Part shown: one piece after another, positions 7,878 through 14,305 of the stretch | Numbering within the stretch: the stretch's first letter is position 1 | Layout: each line of letters starts with the position of its first letter | NCBI GenBank assembly: GCA_964538565.1 | Contig: CAZIGW010000131.1 | Location: 1-14,305, forward strand | Direction of reading: 5' to 3' | Length of the DNA stretch: 14,305 nt | Source: CAYVBN01 sp964538565 | Lineage (GTDB): Bacteria > Pseudomonadota > Alphaproteobacteria > Rhizobiales > Xanthobacteraceae | The notes under the pieces: generated by a model | Database searches by the model: none | What the model was told of the DNA's origin: nothing | The model's input: only the letters and a program-made list of their open reading frames with translations | Translations under genes and position numbers: made by a program

Positions 7878-7906
7878 ACACTATCTGTTCGATATGTGTT
7901 CCGCAA
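7878..7906 (-). promoter_or_regulatory. Possible lexA promoter
   Basis: Reading the - strand, TTGCGG (7906-7901) and TAGTGT (7883-7878) are 17 bases apart and match the -35 and -10 consensus at three of six positions each. Alone this is weak, but the spacing is right and the SOS box lies between the two, as expected for a LexA-repressed promoter. Transcription would start near 7871, leaving a leader of about 60 bases before the ATG at 7812. Confidence 0.4.
7887..7901 (-). promoter_or_regulatory. SOS box (LexA operator) of lexA
   Basis: GTTC (7887-7890), seven bases, GTTC (7898-7901): an exact match to the alphaproteobacterial LexA operator GTTC-N7-GTTC, which reads GAAC-N7-GAAC on the lexA strand. 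It is 75 bases upstream of the lexA ATG and falls within the spacer of the predicted promoter, so bound LexA would block RNA polymerase. Further GAAC half-sites lie at 7872-7875, 7923-7926 and 7932-7935. Confidence 0.85.
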
Positions 7907-7953
7907 GCCTTTAATTTCGGGTGAACAAGTCGAACGACCGGGAGAAATCGGGC

Positions 7954-9168
7954 TTAACGCTCCAGCTTAAGAATATCGCAGCGCGCGCCGGCTTTTGTTT
8001 CGGGGGCGTAAGGTGCTCTGATCACGAGGCAATCCGCCTTGGACAGGACGCTCAGGAGGGAACTGTCCTGCAGACGCAGCGGCGTGGCGACCGCGATACC
8101 CTCGGGCCCCTGGGCAAGCGTCGCCCGCAGGTAATCGGCCCGCTCGTCGTTCGCGGGCAGGTCACACCCCAGCACCGCCGATTCGATTCCCGGCACGACA
8201 TCCTCGCGGCCGGACAGGCGCCGCAGCAGCGGCACGAGAAACAGCACCGAGCAGACGTAGGCCGAGACCGGATTACCCGGCAGGCCGAGCACCTGCATGG
8301 CGTCGAGCCGCCCGTGCATCAGCGGCCGTCCCGGTCGCAGCGCGACCTTCCAGAACGACAGCCGCATGCCTTCGGCGGCGAACGCCGGCTGCACCAGGTC
8401 GTAGTCGCCGACCGAGGCGCCGCCGGTCGTCACCAGGACGTCGGGGGCCGGATCGCTGCGCGCCTTCCGGATCGCGGCGACCGTGTCCTCGAGCCGGTCC
8501 GGGACGATGCCGAGGTCGGCGACCTCGGCGCCTTCGCGGCGCGCGATGCCGGTCAGGGCGAAGCCGTTGGAGTAGACGATCTGGCCGAGTCGGGGCACCG
8601 TGCCGGGCGCCACGAGCTCGTCGCCGGTCGCCAGCACCGCCACACGCGGGCGACGGTAGACGGAGAGATTGGGGTGGTTCATGGCGGCGGCGAGCGCGAG
8701 GTCGCGGGCGGTGAGCCGGCGCCCGCGGCGGAGGCAAACGTCGCCCTCCCTGAAGTCGAGCCCCTGCGGGCGGACGTTCTTGCCGGGCGCGGTCGGCCTG
8801 AGCACCACGACGTCGCCGTCTTCGCGTCTCGTCAGTTCCTGGATGACGACCGTGTCCGCGCCCTCGGGAAGAACGCCGCCCGTAAAGATCCGCGCCGCCT
8901 CGCCGGGGCCGATCGCCTGCCCGAACGGGCGACCGGCTGCCACTTCGCCGACGATCTTCAGCCTTGCCGGCGCTTGCGCCACGTCGGCCGCGCGCACCGC
9001 ATAGCCGTCCATGGCGGAGAGGTCGGCGGGCGGCTGCGATCGCCGTGCGGTCAGATCGACGGCGAGCACCCGTCCATCCGCTTCTGCGACCGGCACGCTC
9101 TCGACCGGCAACGGCGCGACGCCGTCAAGCACATGGGCAAGCGCGTCGGCGACCGAGACGAGCGACAT
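7954..9168 (-). CDS. moeA: Molybdopterin molybdenumtransferase MoeA
   Basis: 404 residues, the standard length. MoeA inserts molybdate into adenylylated molybdopterin, releasing AMP, in the final step of molybdenum-cofactor synthesis in the cytosol. Visible family blocks: SAMDGYAVRA (51-60), IFTGGVLPEGADTVV (94-108), ATGDEL (180-185), TTGGASVGDYD (247-257, the MoCF-fold signature), KVALRPGRP (274-282) and GLPGNPVSA (295-303). The ATG at 9168 gives the usual MSLVSVADAL start and has GAGG 8 bases upstream, inside the end of moaC. Only 2 bases separate it from the moaC stop, so the two are almost certainly translated from one message. Residues 330-400 form the C-terminal beta-barrel domain. Confidence 0.97.
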   Translation of the reverse strand: MSLVSVADALAHVLDGVAPLPVESVPVAEADGRVLAVDLTARRSQPPADLSAMDGYAVRAADVAQAPARLKIVGEVAAGRPFGQAIGPGEAARIFTGGVLPEGADTVVIQELTRREDGDVVVLRPTAPGKNVRPQGLDFREGDVCLRRGRRLTARDLALAAAMNHPNLSVYRRPRVAVLATGDELVAPGTVPRLGQIVYSNGFALTGIARREGAEVADLGIVPDRLEDTVAAIRKARSDPAPDVLVTTGGASVGDYDLVQPAFAAEGMRLSFWKVALRPGRPLMHGRLDAMQVLGLPGNPVSAYVCSVLFLVPLLRRLSGREDVVPGIESAVLGCDLPANDERADYLRATLAQGPEGIAVATPLRLQDSSLLSVLSKADCLVIRAPYAPETKAGARCDILKLER

Positions 9169-9170
9169 GC

Positions 9171-9659
9171 TCAGGACCTCGCGCGGTAGTGGCCCGATTT
9201 GCCCCCGCGCTTCTCGATAAGCCGTACGCCCTCGATGCGCATGCCGCGTTCGACCGCCTTCACCATGTCGTAGATGGTGAGGCAGGCGACCGACACGGCC
9301 GTCAGCGCCTCCATCTCGACGCCGGTTTGACCGGTGACCTTGGCGGTGGCGCGCACGAGGAGGCCGGGCAGCCTAGCGTCGGGCGCGATGTCGATCTCCA
9401 CCTTGGAGAGCGGCAGGGGGTGGCAGAGCGGGATCAGTTCGTGCGTGCGCTTCGCCGCCATGATGCCGGCGATGCGCGCGGCGCCGAGCACGTCGCCCTT
9501 CTTCGCGTTGCCGGCGAGCACGAGGTCGAGCGTCGCCTCTTGCATCACGACGCGGCCCTCGGCGACGGCGACGCGCTCGCTCGCCCGCTTCGCCGATACG
9601 TCGACCATGCGGGCCTCGCCGCTGCCGCCGATATGGGTGAGCTGCGCGCGCCGCGTCAT
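9171..9659 (-). CDS. moaC: Cyclic pyranopterin monophosphate synthase MoaC
   Basis: 162 residues, full length. MoaC converts the MoaA product 3',8-cyclo-7,8-dihydro-GTP to cyclic pyranopterin monophosphate, an early step of molybdenum-cofactor synthesis. It carries KKGDVLGAARIAGIMAAKRT (53-72), the adjoining HELIPLCHPLPL (73-84), GQTGVEMEALT (110-120), and Asp131 and Lys134 in YDMVKAVE, equivalent to the catalytic Asp128/Lys131 of the E. coli enzyme. The ending KSGHYRA is also typical. The ATG at 9659 is 3 bases from the trpC stop, and moeA follows 2 bases after. It thus sits in the middle of a trp-moa-moe run; moaA, moaB and moaD/E are not in the window. Confidence 0.97.
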   Translation of the reverse strand: MTRRAQLTHIGGSGEARMVDVSAKRASERVAVAEGRVVMQEATLDLVLAGNAKKGDVLGAARIAGIMAAKRTHELIPLCHPLPLSKVEIDIAPDARLPGLLVRATAKVTGQTGVEMEALTAVSVACLTIYDMVKAVERGMRIEGVRLIEKRGGKSGHYRARS

Positions 9660-9662
9660 GAT

Positions 9663-10478
9663 CTACCCCGAGGCCTGCGCACGGTCGTCGCGCGCGATGA
9701 GCGCGCGCGGCGCGGCCGCGACGTCGGCCGGGCGCATCAGGCTCTCGCCGATCAGGAAGGTCGAGATCCCGGCCCGGGCGAGGCGGGCGAGGTCGGCCGG
9801 CTCGAACAGCCCGCTTTCGCCGACCACGATGCGATCGGGCGGCACCATGGCGGCGAGGCGTTCACTGGTCGCGAGCGTCGTCTCGAAGGTCCTGAGGTTG
9901 CGGTTGTTGATGCCGATGAGCCGCGAGCGCAGGCGCAGCGCGCGCGCGAGTTCGGCCTCGTTGTGCACCTCGACGAGCACGTCCATGCCGTACGCGAAGG
10001 CGGCGTCCTCGAGCGCGCGTGCGGTCGCGTCGTCGACCGCCGCCATGATGATGAGATTGCAGTCGGCGCCCCAGGCGCGCGCCTCCGCCACCTGGTAGGG
10101 CTCGTAGAGGAAATCCTTGCGCAGCACCGGCAACGAGGTCGCGGCGCGCGCCGCCATCAGGTACTGCGGCGCGCCCTGGAACGACGGAGCGTCGGTCAGC
10201 ACCGACAGGCACGCGGCGCCACCGGCTTCGTAGGCGCGCGCCAGCGCCGGCGGATCGAAATCGGCGCGGATCAGGCCCTTCGAGGGGCTCGCCTTCTTGA
10301 TTTCTGCGATCAGCGCGTAGTCCCCGCGCGCATGCCGGCGCGCGATCGCGGCGAGAAAACCGCGCGGCGGAGCGGCCGATCTGGCCGCCGCCTCGACCTC
10401 GGCTGGCGGGCGGGCGCGCTTCGCCTCGGCGATCTCCGCGCGCTTGTAGGACTCGATCCTGGTGAGAATGTCACCCAT
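9663..10478 (-). CDS. trpC: Indole-3-glycerol-phosphate synthase
   Basis: 271 residues, a single-domain (beta/alpha)8 barrel; no TrpF (PRAI) domain is fused. It closes the ring of CdRP to form indole-3-glycerol phosphate with loss of CO2 and water. Active-site residues visible: Glu59 and Lys61 in AEIKKASPSKG, Lys121 in LRKDFLYEPYQV, Glu170 in VLVEVHN, Asn191 in GINNRNLRTF and the phosphate-binding GESGL (220-224). The ATG at 10478 gives the normal start MGDILTRIESYKR and lies 4 bases from the trpD stop, so translational coupling is likely. Downstream, moaC begins 3 bases after its stop. Confidence 0.97.
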   Translation of the reverse strand: MGDILTRIESYKRAEIAEAKRARPPAEVEAAARSAAPPRGFLAAIARRHARGDYALIAEIKKASPSKGLIRADFDPPALARAYEAGGAACLSVLTDAPSFQGAPQYLMAARAATSLPVLRKDFLYEPYQVAEARAWGADCNLIIMAAVDDATARALEDAAFAYGMDVLVEVHNEAELARALRLRSRLIGINNRNLRTFETTLATSERLAAMVPPDRIVVGESGLFEPADLARLARAGISTFLIGESLMRPADVAAAPRALIARDDRAQASG

Positions 10479-10482
10479 GGGA

Positions 10483-11496
10483 TCACGCGTTGGAAACGGC
10501 GATCAGCCGGTCGAGCCGGCCTTCGGCCTCGCCGGTGTCGATCGACCTGGTCGCGAGCGCCACGGCCTCCGGCAGGTCCTGCGCCCGCCCGGCGACGACG
10601 AGGGCCGCCGCCGCATTGAGGATGGCGACGTCGCGGTAAGGACACTTCTTGCCCTTGAGCACGTCGATCAGGGCCTTGGCATTCGCATCGGCGTCCCCGC
10701 CGCGCAGGTCCTCCGGCCGCACCTTCCGGAATCCGACATCCTCCGGGCTGATCTCGGAGGTCGTCACCTTGTTGTCCGCGAGGGCCGCGACCAAGGTCGG
10801 TCCCGACGTGGTGATTTCGTCGAGCCCGTCGGACCCGTGCACGACGAGCGCGCGTTCGCAGCCGAGGTTGCGCAGCACATGCGCGAGCGGCTCGACCCAT
10901 TGCTTGGAGAAGACGCCGACCATCTGCCGCTTGACCCCGGCCGGATTGGAGAGCGGTCCAAGCAGGTTGAAGATCGTGCGCGTGCCGAGTTCGACGCGCG
11001 TCGGCCCGACGTGCTTCATTGCCGGATGATGGGCCGGCGCGAACATGAAGCCGATGCCGGCCTGCTCGATGCAGTTCGCGATGGCCTCGGGCCCGAGCTC
11101 GATGTTGACGCCGAGCGCGGTGAGGACGTCGGCGGCGCCCGAGCGCGAGGAGAGGGCGCGGTTGCCGTGCTTGGCGATCGGAACGCCGGCGCCGGCCACG
11201 ATGAAGGCGGCGCAGGTCGAGATGTTGTAGGAGCCCGACGCGTCGCCTCCGGTGCCGACGATGTCGATGGCGTCGGCCGGCGCCGCGACCCGCAGCATCT
11301 TGGCGCGCATCGCCGTCACCGCCCCGGTGATCTCGTCGATGGTCTCGCCGCGCACGCGCAGCGCCATGAGCAGGCCGCCCATCTGCGAGGGCGTCGCTTC
11401 GCCCGACATCATGCGATCGAAGGCTTCGGCGGCCTCCTCGCGGCTGAGCGCTGCGCCGGTTGCGACCTTGCCGAGCAGCGCCTTCAGTTCGACCAT
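10483..11496 (-). CDS. trpD: Anthranilate phosphoribosyltransferase
   Basis: 337 residues, the normal length for the unfused enzyme. It transfers the phosphoribosyl group of PRPP to anthranilate. The PRPP-binding glycine loop GTGGD (81-85), YNIST (90-94), KHGNRALSSRSGAADVL (109-125), GPLSNPAG (180-187) and GSDGLDEIT (221-229) are all present. The frame is open another 160 codons upstream, but those overlap trpG in another frame. The ATG at 11496 gives the typical MVELKALLGKVATG start, with the purine-rich GGGGGAG a few bases upstream. It is 11 bases after trpG and 4 bases before trpC, inside one operon. Confidence 0.97.
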   Translation of the reverse strand: MVELKALLGKVATGAALSREEAAEAFDRMMSGEATPSQMGGLLMALRVRGETIDEITGAVTAMRAKMLRVAAPADAIDIVGTGGDASGSYNISTCAAFIVAGAGVPIAKHGNRALSSRSGAADVLTALGVNIELGPEAIANCIEQAGIGFMFAPAHHPAMKHVGPTRVELGTRTIFNLLGPLSNPAGVKRQMVGVFSKQWVEPLAHVLRNLGCERALVVHGSDGLDEITTSGPTLVAALADNKVTTSEISPEDVGFRKVRPEDLRGGDADANAKALIDVLKGKKCPYRDVAILNAAAALVVAGRAQDLPEAVALATRSIDTGEAEGRLDRLIAVSNA

Positions 11497-11507
11497 GTGT
11501 CTCCCCC

Positions 11508-12134
11508 TCAGTGCGCCCGACGCAGCCGCCCGCGGTTCGCTGCCCGTCCTTTCGCCGCGTTCCACTCGGCGGCGAGATCGAGAAAGTTCTTGAGCATGAG
11601 ATGACCGTGCTCGGACGCGATGCTCTCCGGATGGAACTGGATGCCGTGCACCGGCAGCGTGCTGTGCTGCAGGCCCATGACCAGACGGTCGTCGGTCTCC
11701 GCCGTCACCGCGAGATCGCCCGGCATGCTGGCGCGATCGATCACCAGCGAGTGGTAGCGCGTCGCCTTGAACGGGCCGTTGATGCCGCGGAAGATCCCGG
11801 CGCCCTGGTGCCGCATTTCCGAGAGCTTGCCGTGGACCGGCGCCGGCGCGCGCACCACCCGGCCGCCGAACGCCTGCCCGATCGCCTGATGGCCGAGACA
11901 GACGCCGAGGATCGGGATCGAACGCGCGGCCTGAGCGACGAGTTCGAGGCAGATGCCCGCCTCGTTCGGCGTGCACGGACCGGGCGACAGCACGATCGCC
12001 TCCGGATCGGCCGCGATCACGTCGCGCACCGTGATCTTGTCGTTGCGATGGACGGCGACCTCCGCCCCCAACCCGCCGAGATAGTGGACCAGGTTGAAGG
12101 TGAAGCTGTCGTAGTTGTCGATCAGCACGATCAT
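11508..12134 (-). CDS. trpG: Anthranilate synthase component II (glutamine amidotransferase)
   Basis: 208 residues, a class I glutamine amidotransferase. It hydrolyses glutamine and channels ammonia to TrpE; in some bacteria the same protein also serves PabB for p-aminobenzoate. The triad is visible: Cys79 in GVCLGHQAIG, His168 and Glu170 in FHPES. MIVLIDNYDSFTFNLVHYL at the start and LSPGPCTPNEAG (49-60) are hallmark blocks. The last 15 or so residues are a basic tail. The ATG at 12134 is the conserved start, although no good Shine-Dalgarno precedes it. A 179-base gap with a palindromic repeat separates it from trpE, whereas the next gene, trpD, is only 11 bases away. A separate promoter for trpG onward is therefore possible. 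Confidence 0.96.
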   Translation of the reverse strand: MIVLIDNYDSFTFNLVHYLGGLGAEVAVHRNDKITVRDVIAADPEAIVLSPGPCTPNEAGICLELVAQAARSIPILGVCLGHQAIGQAFGGRVVRAPAPVHGKLSEMRHQGAGIFRGINGPFKATRYHSLVIDRASMPGDLAVTAETDDRLVMGLQHSTLPVHGIQFHPESIASEHGHLMLKNFLDLAAEWNAAKGRAANRGRLRRAH

Positions 12135-12161
12135 GGCGGCCGTTTCTCGCGGACGTCGGGG

Positions 12162-12190
12162 ATTTTAAAGCGGTACAGGCCCTCCGCGAA
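12162..12190 (-). promoter_or_regulatory. Possible internal promoter upstream of trpG
   Basis: On the - strand, TTCGCG (12190-12185) and TAAAAT (12167-12162) are separated by 17 bases. The -10 matches five of six consensus bases and is the most AT-rich spot near trpG; the -35 matches only three. If real it would start transcription about 20 bases before the trpG ATG and let trpG-trpD-trpC-moaC-moeA be expressed apart from trpE. Confidence 0.3.
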
Positions 12191-12213
12191 CCGCCGCCGC
12201 GCTCCAGCCCGCC

Positions 12214-12283
12214 CGCTCTATCTCTTTGATCTAAGCGCGATCTTGTCGGAAAACCGGAACTCCCTTTTCGCCTTCATGCTCTA
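12214..12283 (-). repeat. Rhizobial-type palindromic intergenic repeat
   Basis: In the 179-base gap between trpE and trpG is a roughly 70-base element bounded by TAGAGC at both ends (12283-12278 and 12220-12215, - strand). Inside, AGCATGA (12280-12274) pairs imperfectly with TCGCGCT (12240-12234), and CGAAAA (12270-12265) pairs with TTTTCCG (12253-12247) with one bulged base, giving a nested imperfect hairpin. The order GAGCATGA...CGAAAAG...CCGGTTTTC...AAGATC...AAAGAGATAGAGCG recalls the abundant short palindromic repeats of Bradyrhizobium, Mesorhizobium and Rhizobium genomes (from memory, not searched). It is more AT-rich than its surroundings. This appears to be the only copy in the window. 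Confidence 0.65.
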
Positions 12284-12313
12284 GACGCCGCCCGCGCGGG
12301 GGTCAAGGCGAGC

Positions 12314-13828
12314 TCACTGGCCGCGCTTGCCGGCGCTGGCGAAGCGGCGGGCCTCCTCGGCGGCGCGGAACAGCGCCTTGGCCTTGTTGATGCACTCCTG
12401 CTGCTCGAACTCCGGGTCGGAATCCGCGACGATGCCGGCGCCGGCCTGGACGTACATGCGGCCGTCCTTCACCAGCGCGGTGCGCAGCACGATGCAGGTG
12501 TCCATCTCCCCGGCGGCCGAGAAGTAGCCGACACAGCCGGCGTAGAGGCCGCGCTTCTCCTTCTCCATTTCGTAGATGATTTCCATGGCGCGCACCTTCG
12601 GGGCGCCCGAGACGGTGCCGGCGGGAAATCCCGCCGCGAGCGCATCGAGCACGTCGTGGCGCGGGTCGAGCCTGCCTTCGACGTTCGAGACGATGTGCAT
12701 CACCTGGCTGTAGCGCTCGATGAAGAACTGGTCGGTGACGTTGACGGTGCCGATCGCGGCGACGCGGCCGACGTCGTTGCGGCCGAGATCGAGCAGCATC
12801 AGGTGCTCCGCGCGCTCCTTCGGATCGGCGAGCAATTCGGCTTCCAGGGCGGCGTCCTCGTGCGGAGTGGGGCCGCGCGGCCGCGTGCCGGCGATCGGCC
12901 GCACGGTGACGACGTCGCCGCGCACGCGCACGAGGATCTCCGGGCTCGACCCGGCGACCGCGAAAGCCCCGTAGTCGAGATAGAACAGGAAGGGCGCCGG
13001 ATTGACCCGGCGCAGCGCCCGGTAGAGCGCGAACGGCGGCAAGGTGAACGGCGCCTCGAAGCGCTGCGAGAGTACGACCTGGAAGATGTCGCCGGCCGCG
13101 ATGTATTCCTTGGCCTTGCGCACCATCTGGTGGAATTCGGCCGGCGTCGTGTTCGACACGGTCTCGACGGTCAGCGGCCCGTCGATGCTCGGCGCTTCTT
13201 CCTTGCGCAGCGGCCGGTCGAGGCTCTCCACCACCTCGGCCAATCGTTCGACGGCGCGCTTGAGCGCGACCTGGGCCGAGGTTCCGGCCGACGGCCGCAC
13301 CGGCGTCACCACCGTGATCGCGTCTTTCACGGCGTCGAACACGATGACGATCGTCGGCCGCACCAGGATGGCGTCCGGAATGCCGATCGGATCGGGGCCG
13401 GGCGGCGGCAGGTCTTCCATCAGCCGCACGGTGTCGTAGCCGAGGTAGCCGAACACGCCGGCCGCCATCGGCGGCAGGCCGTCGGGCAGCGCGACGCGGC
13501 TTTCGGCCAGCAGCGTGCGCAAGGCGGCGAGCGGCGGTTCGGCGCACGCCGCGAACGCGTCCGGCTTCGCCCGCGGCGAACGGTTGATCTCGGCGCGCGT
13601 CCCGTTGGCACGCCAGACGATGTCGGGCTCGAGCCCGATGATCGAGTAGCGTCCGCGCACGGCGCCGCCTTCGACCGACTCGAGCAGGAAGCTCATCGGC
13701 CGCGACGCCACCTTGAGAAAAGCCGAGACCGGCGTCTCGAGATCGGCGACGAGAGTCGTCCAGACCACTTGCGCCTTGCCGCTTTCATAGTTGGCGACGA
13801 AGGCGCTCGCCGACGGCTCGATCTGCAT
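12314..13828 (-). CDS. trpE: Anthranilate synthase component I
   Basis: 504 residues, full length and not fused to TrpG. It makes anthranilate from chorismate using ammonia from TrpG, the committed step to tryptophan. The N-terminal domain carries FLLESVEGG (47-55), the LLES motif that in other TrpE proteins binds tryptophan for feedback inhibition, so allosteric control is likely kept. The C-terminal chorismate-binding domain has RPIAGTRPRG (310-319), HLMLLDLGRNDVGR (342-355), HIVSNVEG (378-385), FPAGTVSGAPK (401-411) and GAGIVADSDPE (463-473), which include the Mg- and chorismate-binding residues. The ATG at 13828 gives a typical TrpE start and lies only 7 bases after the isomerase stop, so no room exists for a leader peptide or attenuator here. 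No clear Shine-Dalgarno is seen; coupling to the upstream gene is likely. Confidence 0.97.
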   Translation of the reverse strand: MQIEPSASAFVANYESGKAQVVWTTLVADLETPVSAFLKVASRPMSFLLESVEGGAVRGRYSIIGLEPDIVWRANGTRAEINRSPRAKPDAFAACAEPPLAALRTLLAESRVALPDGLPPMAAGVFGYLGYDTVRLMEDLPPPGPDPIGIPDAILVRPTIVIVFDAVKDAITVVTPVRPSAGTSAQVALKRAVERLAEVVESLDRPLRKEEAPSIDGPLTVETVSNTTPAEFHQMVRKAKEYIAAGDIFQVVLSQRFEAPFTLPPFALYRALRRVNPAPFLFYLDYGAFAVAGSSPEILVRVRGDVVTVRPIAGTRPRGPTPHEDAALEAELLADPKERAEHLMLLDLGRNDVGRVAAIGTVNVTDQFFIERYSQVMHIVSNVEGRLDPRHDVLDALAAGFPAGTVSGAPKVRAMEIIYEMEKEKRGLYAGCVGYFSAAGEMDTCIVLRTALVKDGRMYVQAGAGIVADSDPEFEQQECINKAKALFRAAEEARRFASAGKRGQ

Positions 13829-13835
13829 TGCTGAC

Positions 13836-14305
13836 TCAGTAGTCCGGGGTGTTGCCGCCGCCGACGGCCTGGGCCAGGGCGCTCTGATTGACGGTGGTGC
13901 CGAGTTCGTTTTCGAGCTGCCCGATGTACTGGATGAAGAGTTCGTCGGCGATCGAGCGGCGCAGCGTGTCTTCGATCTCCTTGGCCTGCGCCGACTTGGC
14001 GTCGAACGCCGGATCCTTGACCTCGGTCACCCGGAACACGACGCGCTGCGTGGAATCCTTGCCGTCCGCGCTGCCGGCGCCGCCGCTGGGGGTGCGGAAG
14101 GCGGCCGCGACGACGGCGGGCGACAGCGTCTTCGAGCCGCTGCGCTTCACGCCGGTTTCGGTCTGAACCTTGAGCTGGCCGGCTTTCGCGAGGTCGGCGA
14201 GCGTCGATCCGCTCTTGAGCTTATCGACCATGTCGCTCGCCTTCGTCGCGAGCCGCGCGGCGACTTCGTCGTCGCGCCAGCGCGCCTCGACCCGGTCCCT
14301 GATCT
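13836..14305 (-). CDS. Peptidyl-prolyl isomerase of the SurA/PpiD type, C-terminal part (partial)
   Basis: The last 155 codons of an open frame that runs past the right edge; the true start is outside the window (an internal ATG at 14231 is not it). In related genomes the gene next to trpE encodes a membrane-anchored periplasmic PpiD-like folding factor with an N-terminal membrane helix, SurA_N-like chaperone domain and a parvulin domain. Only the C-terminal chaperone portion is visible: charged helical stretches (RDRVEARWRDDEVAARLATK), a VDKLKSGSTLADLAKAG segment, a beta-rich VVFRVTEVKDPAF block that ends the second chaperone half, and a final helix (IADELFIQYIGQLENELG) followed by a Gly-rich tail. 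No parvulin motif lies in this part, so the name rests on gene order and the tail's resemblance to alphaproteobacterial PpiD. trpE follows after 7 bases. Confidence 0.75.
   Translation of the reverse strand, partial: IRDRVEARWRDDEVAARLATKASDMVDKLKSGSTLADLAKAGQLKVQTETGVKRSGSKTLSPAVVAAAFRTPSGGAGSADGKDSTQRVVFRVTEVKDPAFDAKSAQAKEIEDTLRRSIADELFIQYIGQLENELGTTVNQSALAQAVGGGNTPDY

Noticed and set aside
7813..7881. Longer LexA start at 7881 adding 23 residues.
   Set aside because: The extra residues are Arg-rich and unlike LexA; the ATG at 7812 gives the canonical N-terminus and has a good Shine-Dalgarno. The predicted transcript would begin only about 10 bases from the longer start.
7923..7935. GAAC-N5-GAAC as a second full SOS box.
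   Set aside because: Spacing is 5, not the 7 required by the alphaproteobacterial operator; kept only as half-sites within a finding.
11497..11976. Upstream extension of trpD by 160 codons.
   Set aside because: It overlaps trpG in another frame and has no trpD homology; the short 11-base gap and conserved MVELKALLG start fit better.
12656..13834. 392-codon + strand frame opposite trpE.
   Set aside because: Arg/His/Asp-rich shadow of trpE; no recognisable domain.
1..14305. Search for a novel defence, mobile or biosynthetic system.
   Set aside because: All coding space is occupied by recognised core genes in a known order; no integrase, transposase, toxin-antitoxin, CRISPR or unknown multi-gene cluster was seen.

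Overview
The window is GC-rich chromosomal DNA from an alphaproteobacterium, most likely of the order Hyphomicrobiales (Rhizobiales). The evidence is the gene order (lpxB, gltA, gltX, comEC, lexA, moeA, moaC, trpC, trpD, trpG, trpE, peptidyl-prolyl isomerase), an alphaproteobacterial-type SOS box (GTTC-N7-GTTC) in front of lexA, and a rhizobial-style palindromic intergenic repeat. trpE and trpG are separate genes, not the trpE(G) fusion found in Sinorhizobium, Brucella and Azospirillum. This points to a Bradyrhizobium/Rhodopseudomonas/Xanthobacteraceae-like lineage, though genus cannot be settled here.

Layout. Bases 1-444 hold the 3' end of lpxB (lipid A synthesis, + strand). At 518-1576 (+) is a FabH-type ketoacyl-ACP synthase III, which looks like an addition between lpxB and gltA and has motifs unlike the usual alphaproteobacterial FabH. 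gltA (citrate synthase, 1638-2948) and gltX (glutamyl-tRNA synthetase, 3208-4632) lie on the - strand. comEC (4746-7031, +) diverges from gltX and converges on lexA (7111-7812, -). From 14305 down to 7954 everything is on the - strand: a SurA/PpiD-like isomerase (3' part only), trpE, a 179-bp gap with the repeat, then a very tight run trpG-trpD-trpC-moaC-moeA with 2 to 11 bases between genes. lexA follows moeA but has its own promoter region with an SOS box.

Function. The - strand block couples tryptophan synthesis (chorismate to anthranilate by TrpE/TrpG, then TrpD and TrpC) with two molybdenum-cofactor genes (moaC, moeA). trpA, trpB and trpF are not in the window. LexA controls the DNA-damage response and appears to repress itself. 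ComEC is the inner-membrane DNA-uptake channel. gltA and gltX are housekeeping genes.

I see no phage, insertion sequence, CRISPR array, tRNA, rRNA or toxin system. The window is mainly core genome. The points worth a second look are the atypical fabH and its possible near-leaderless promoter, the repeat that splits trpE from trpG, and the cluster of LexA half-sites.
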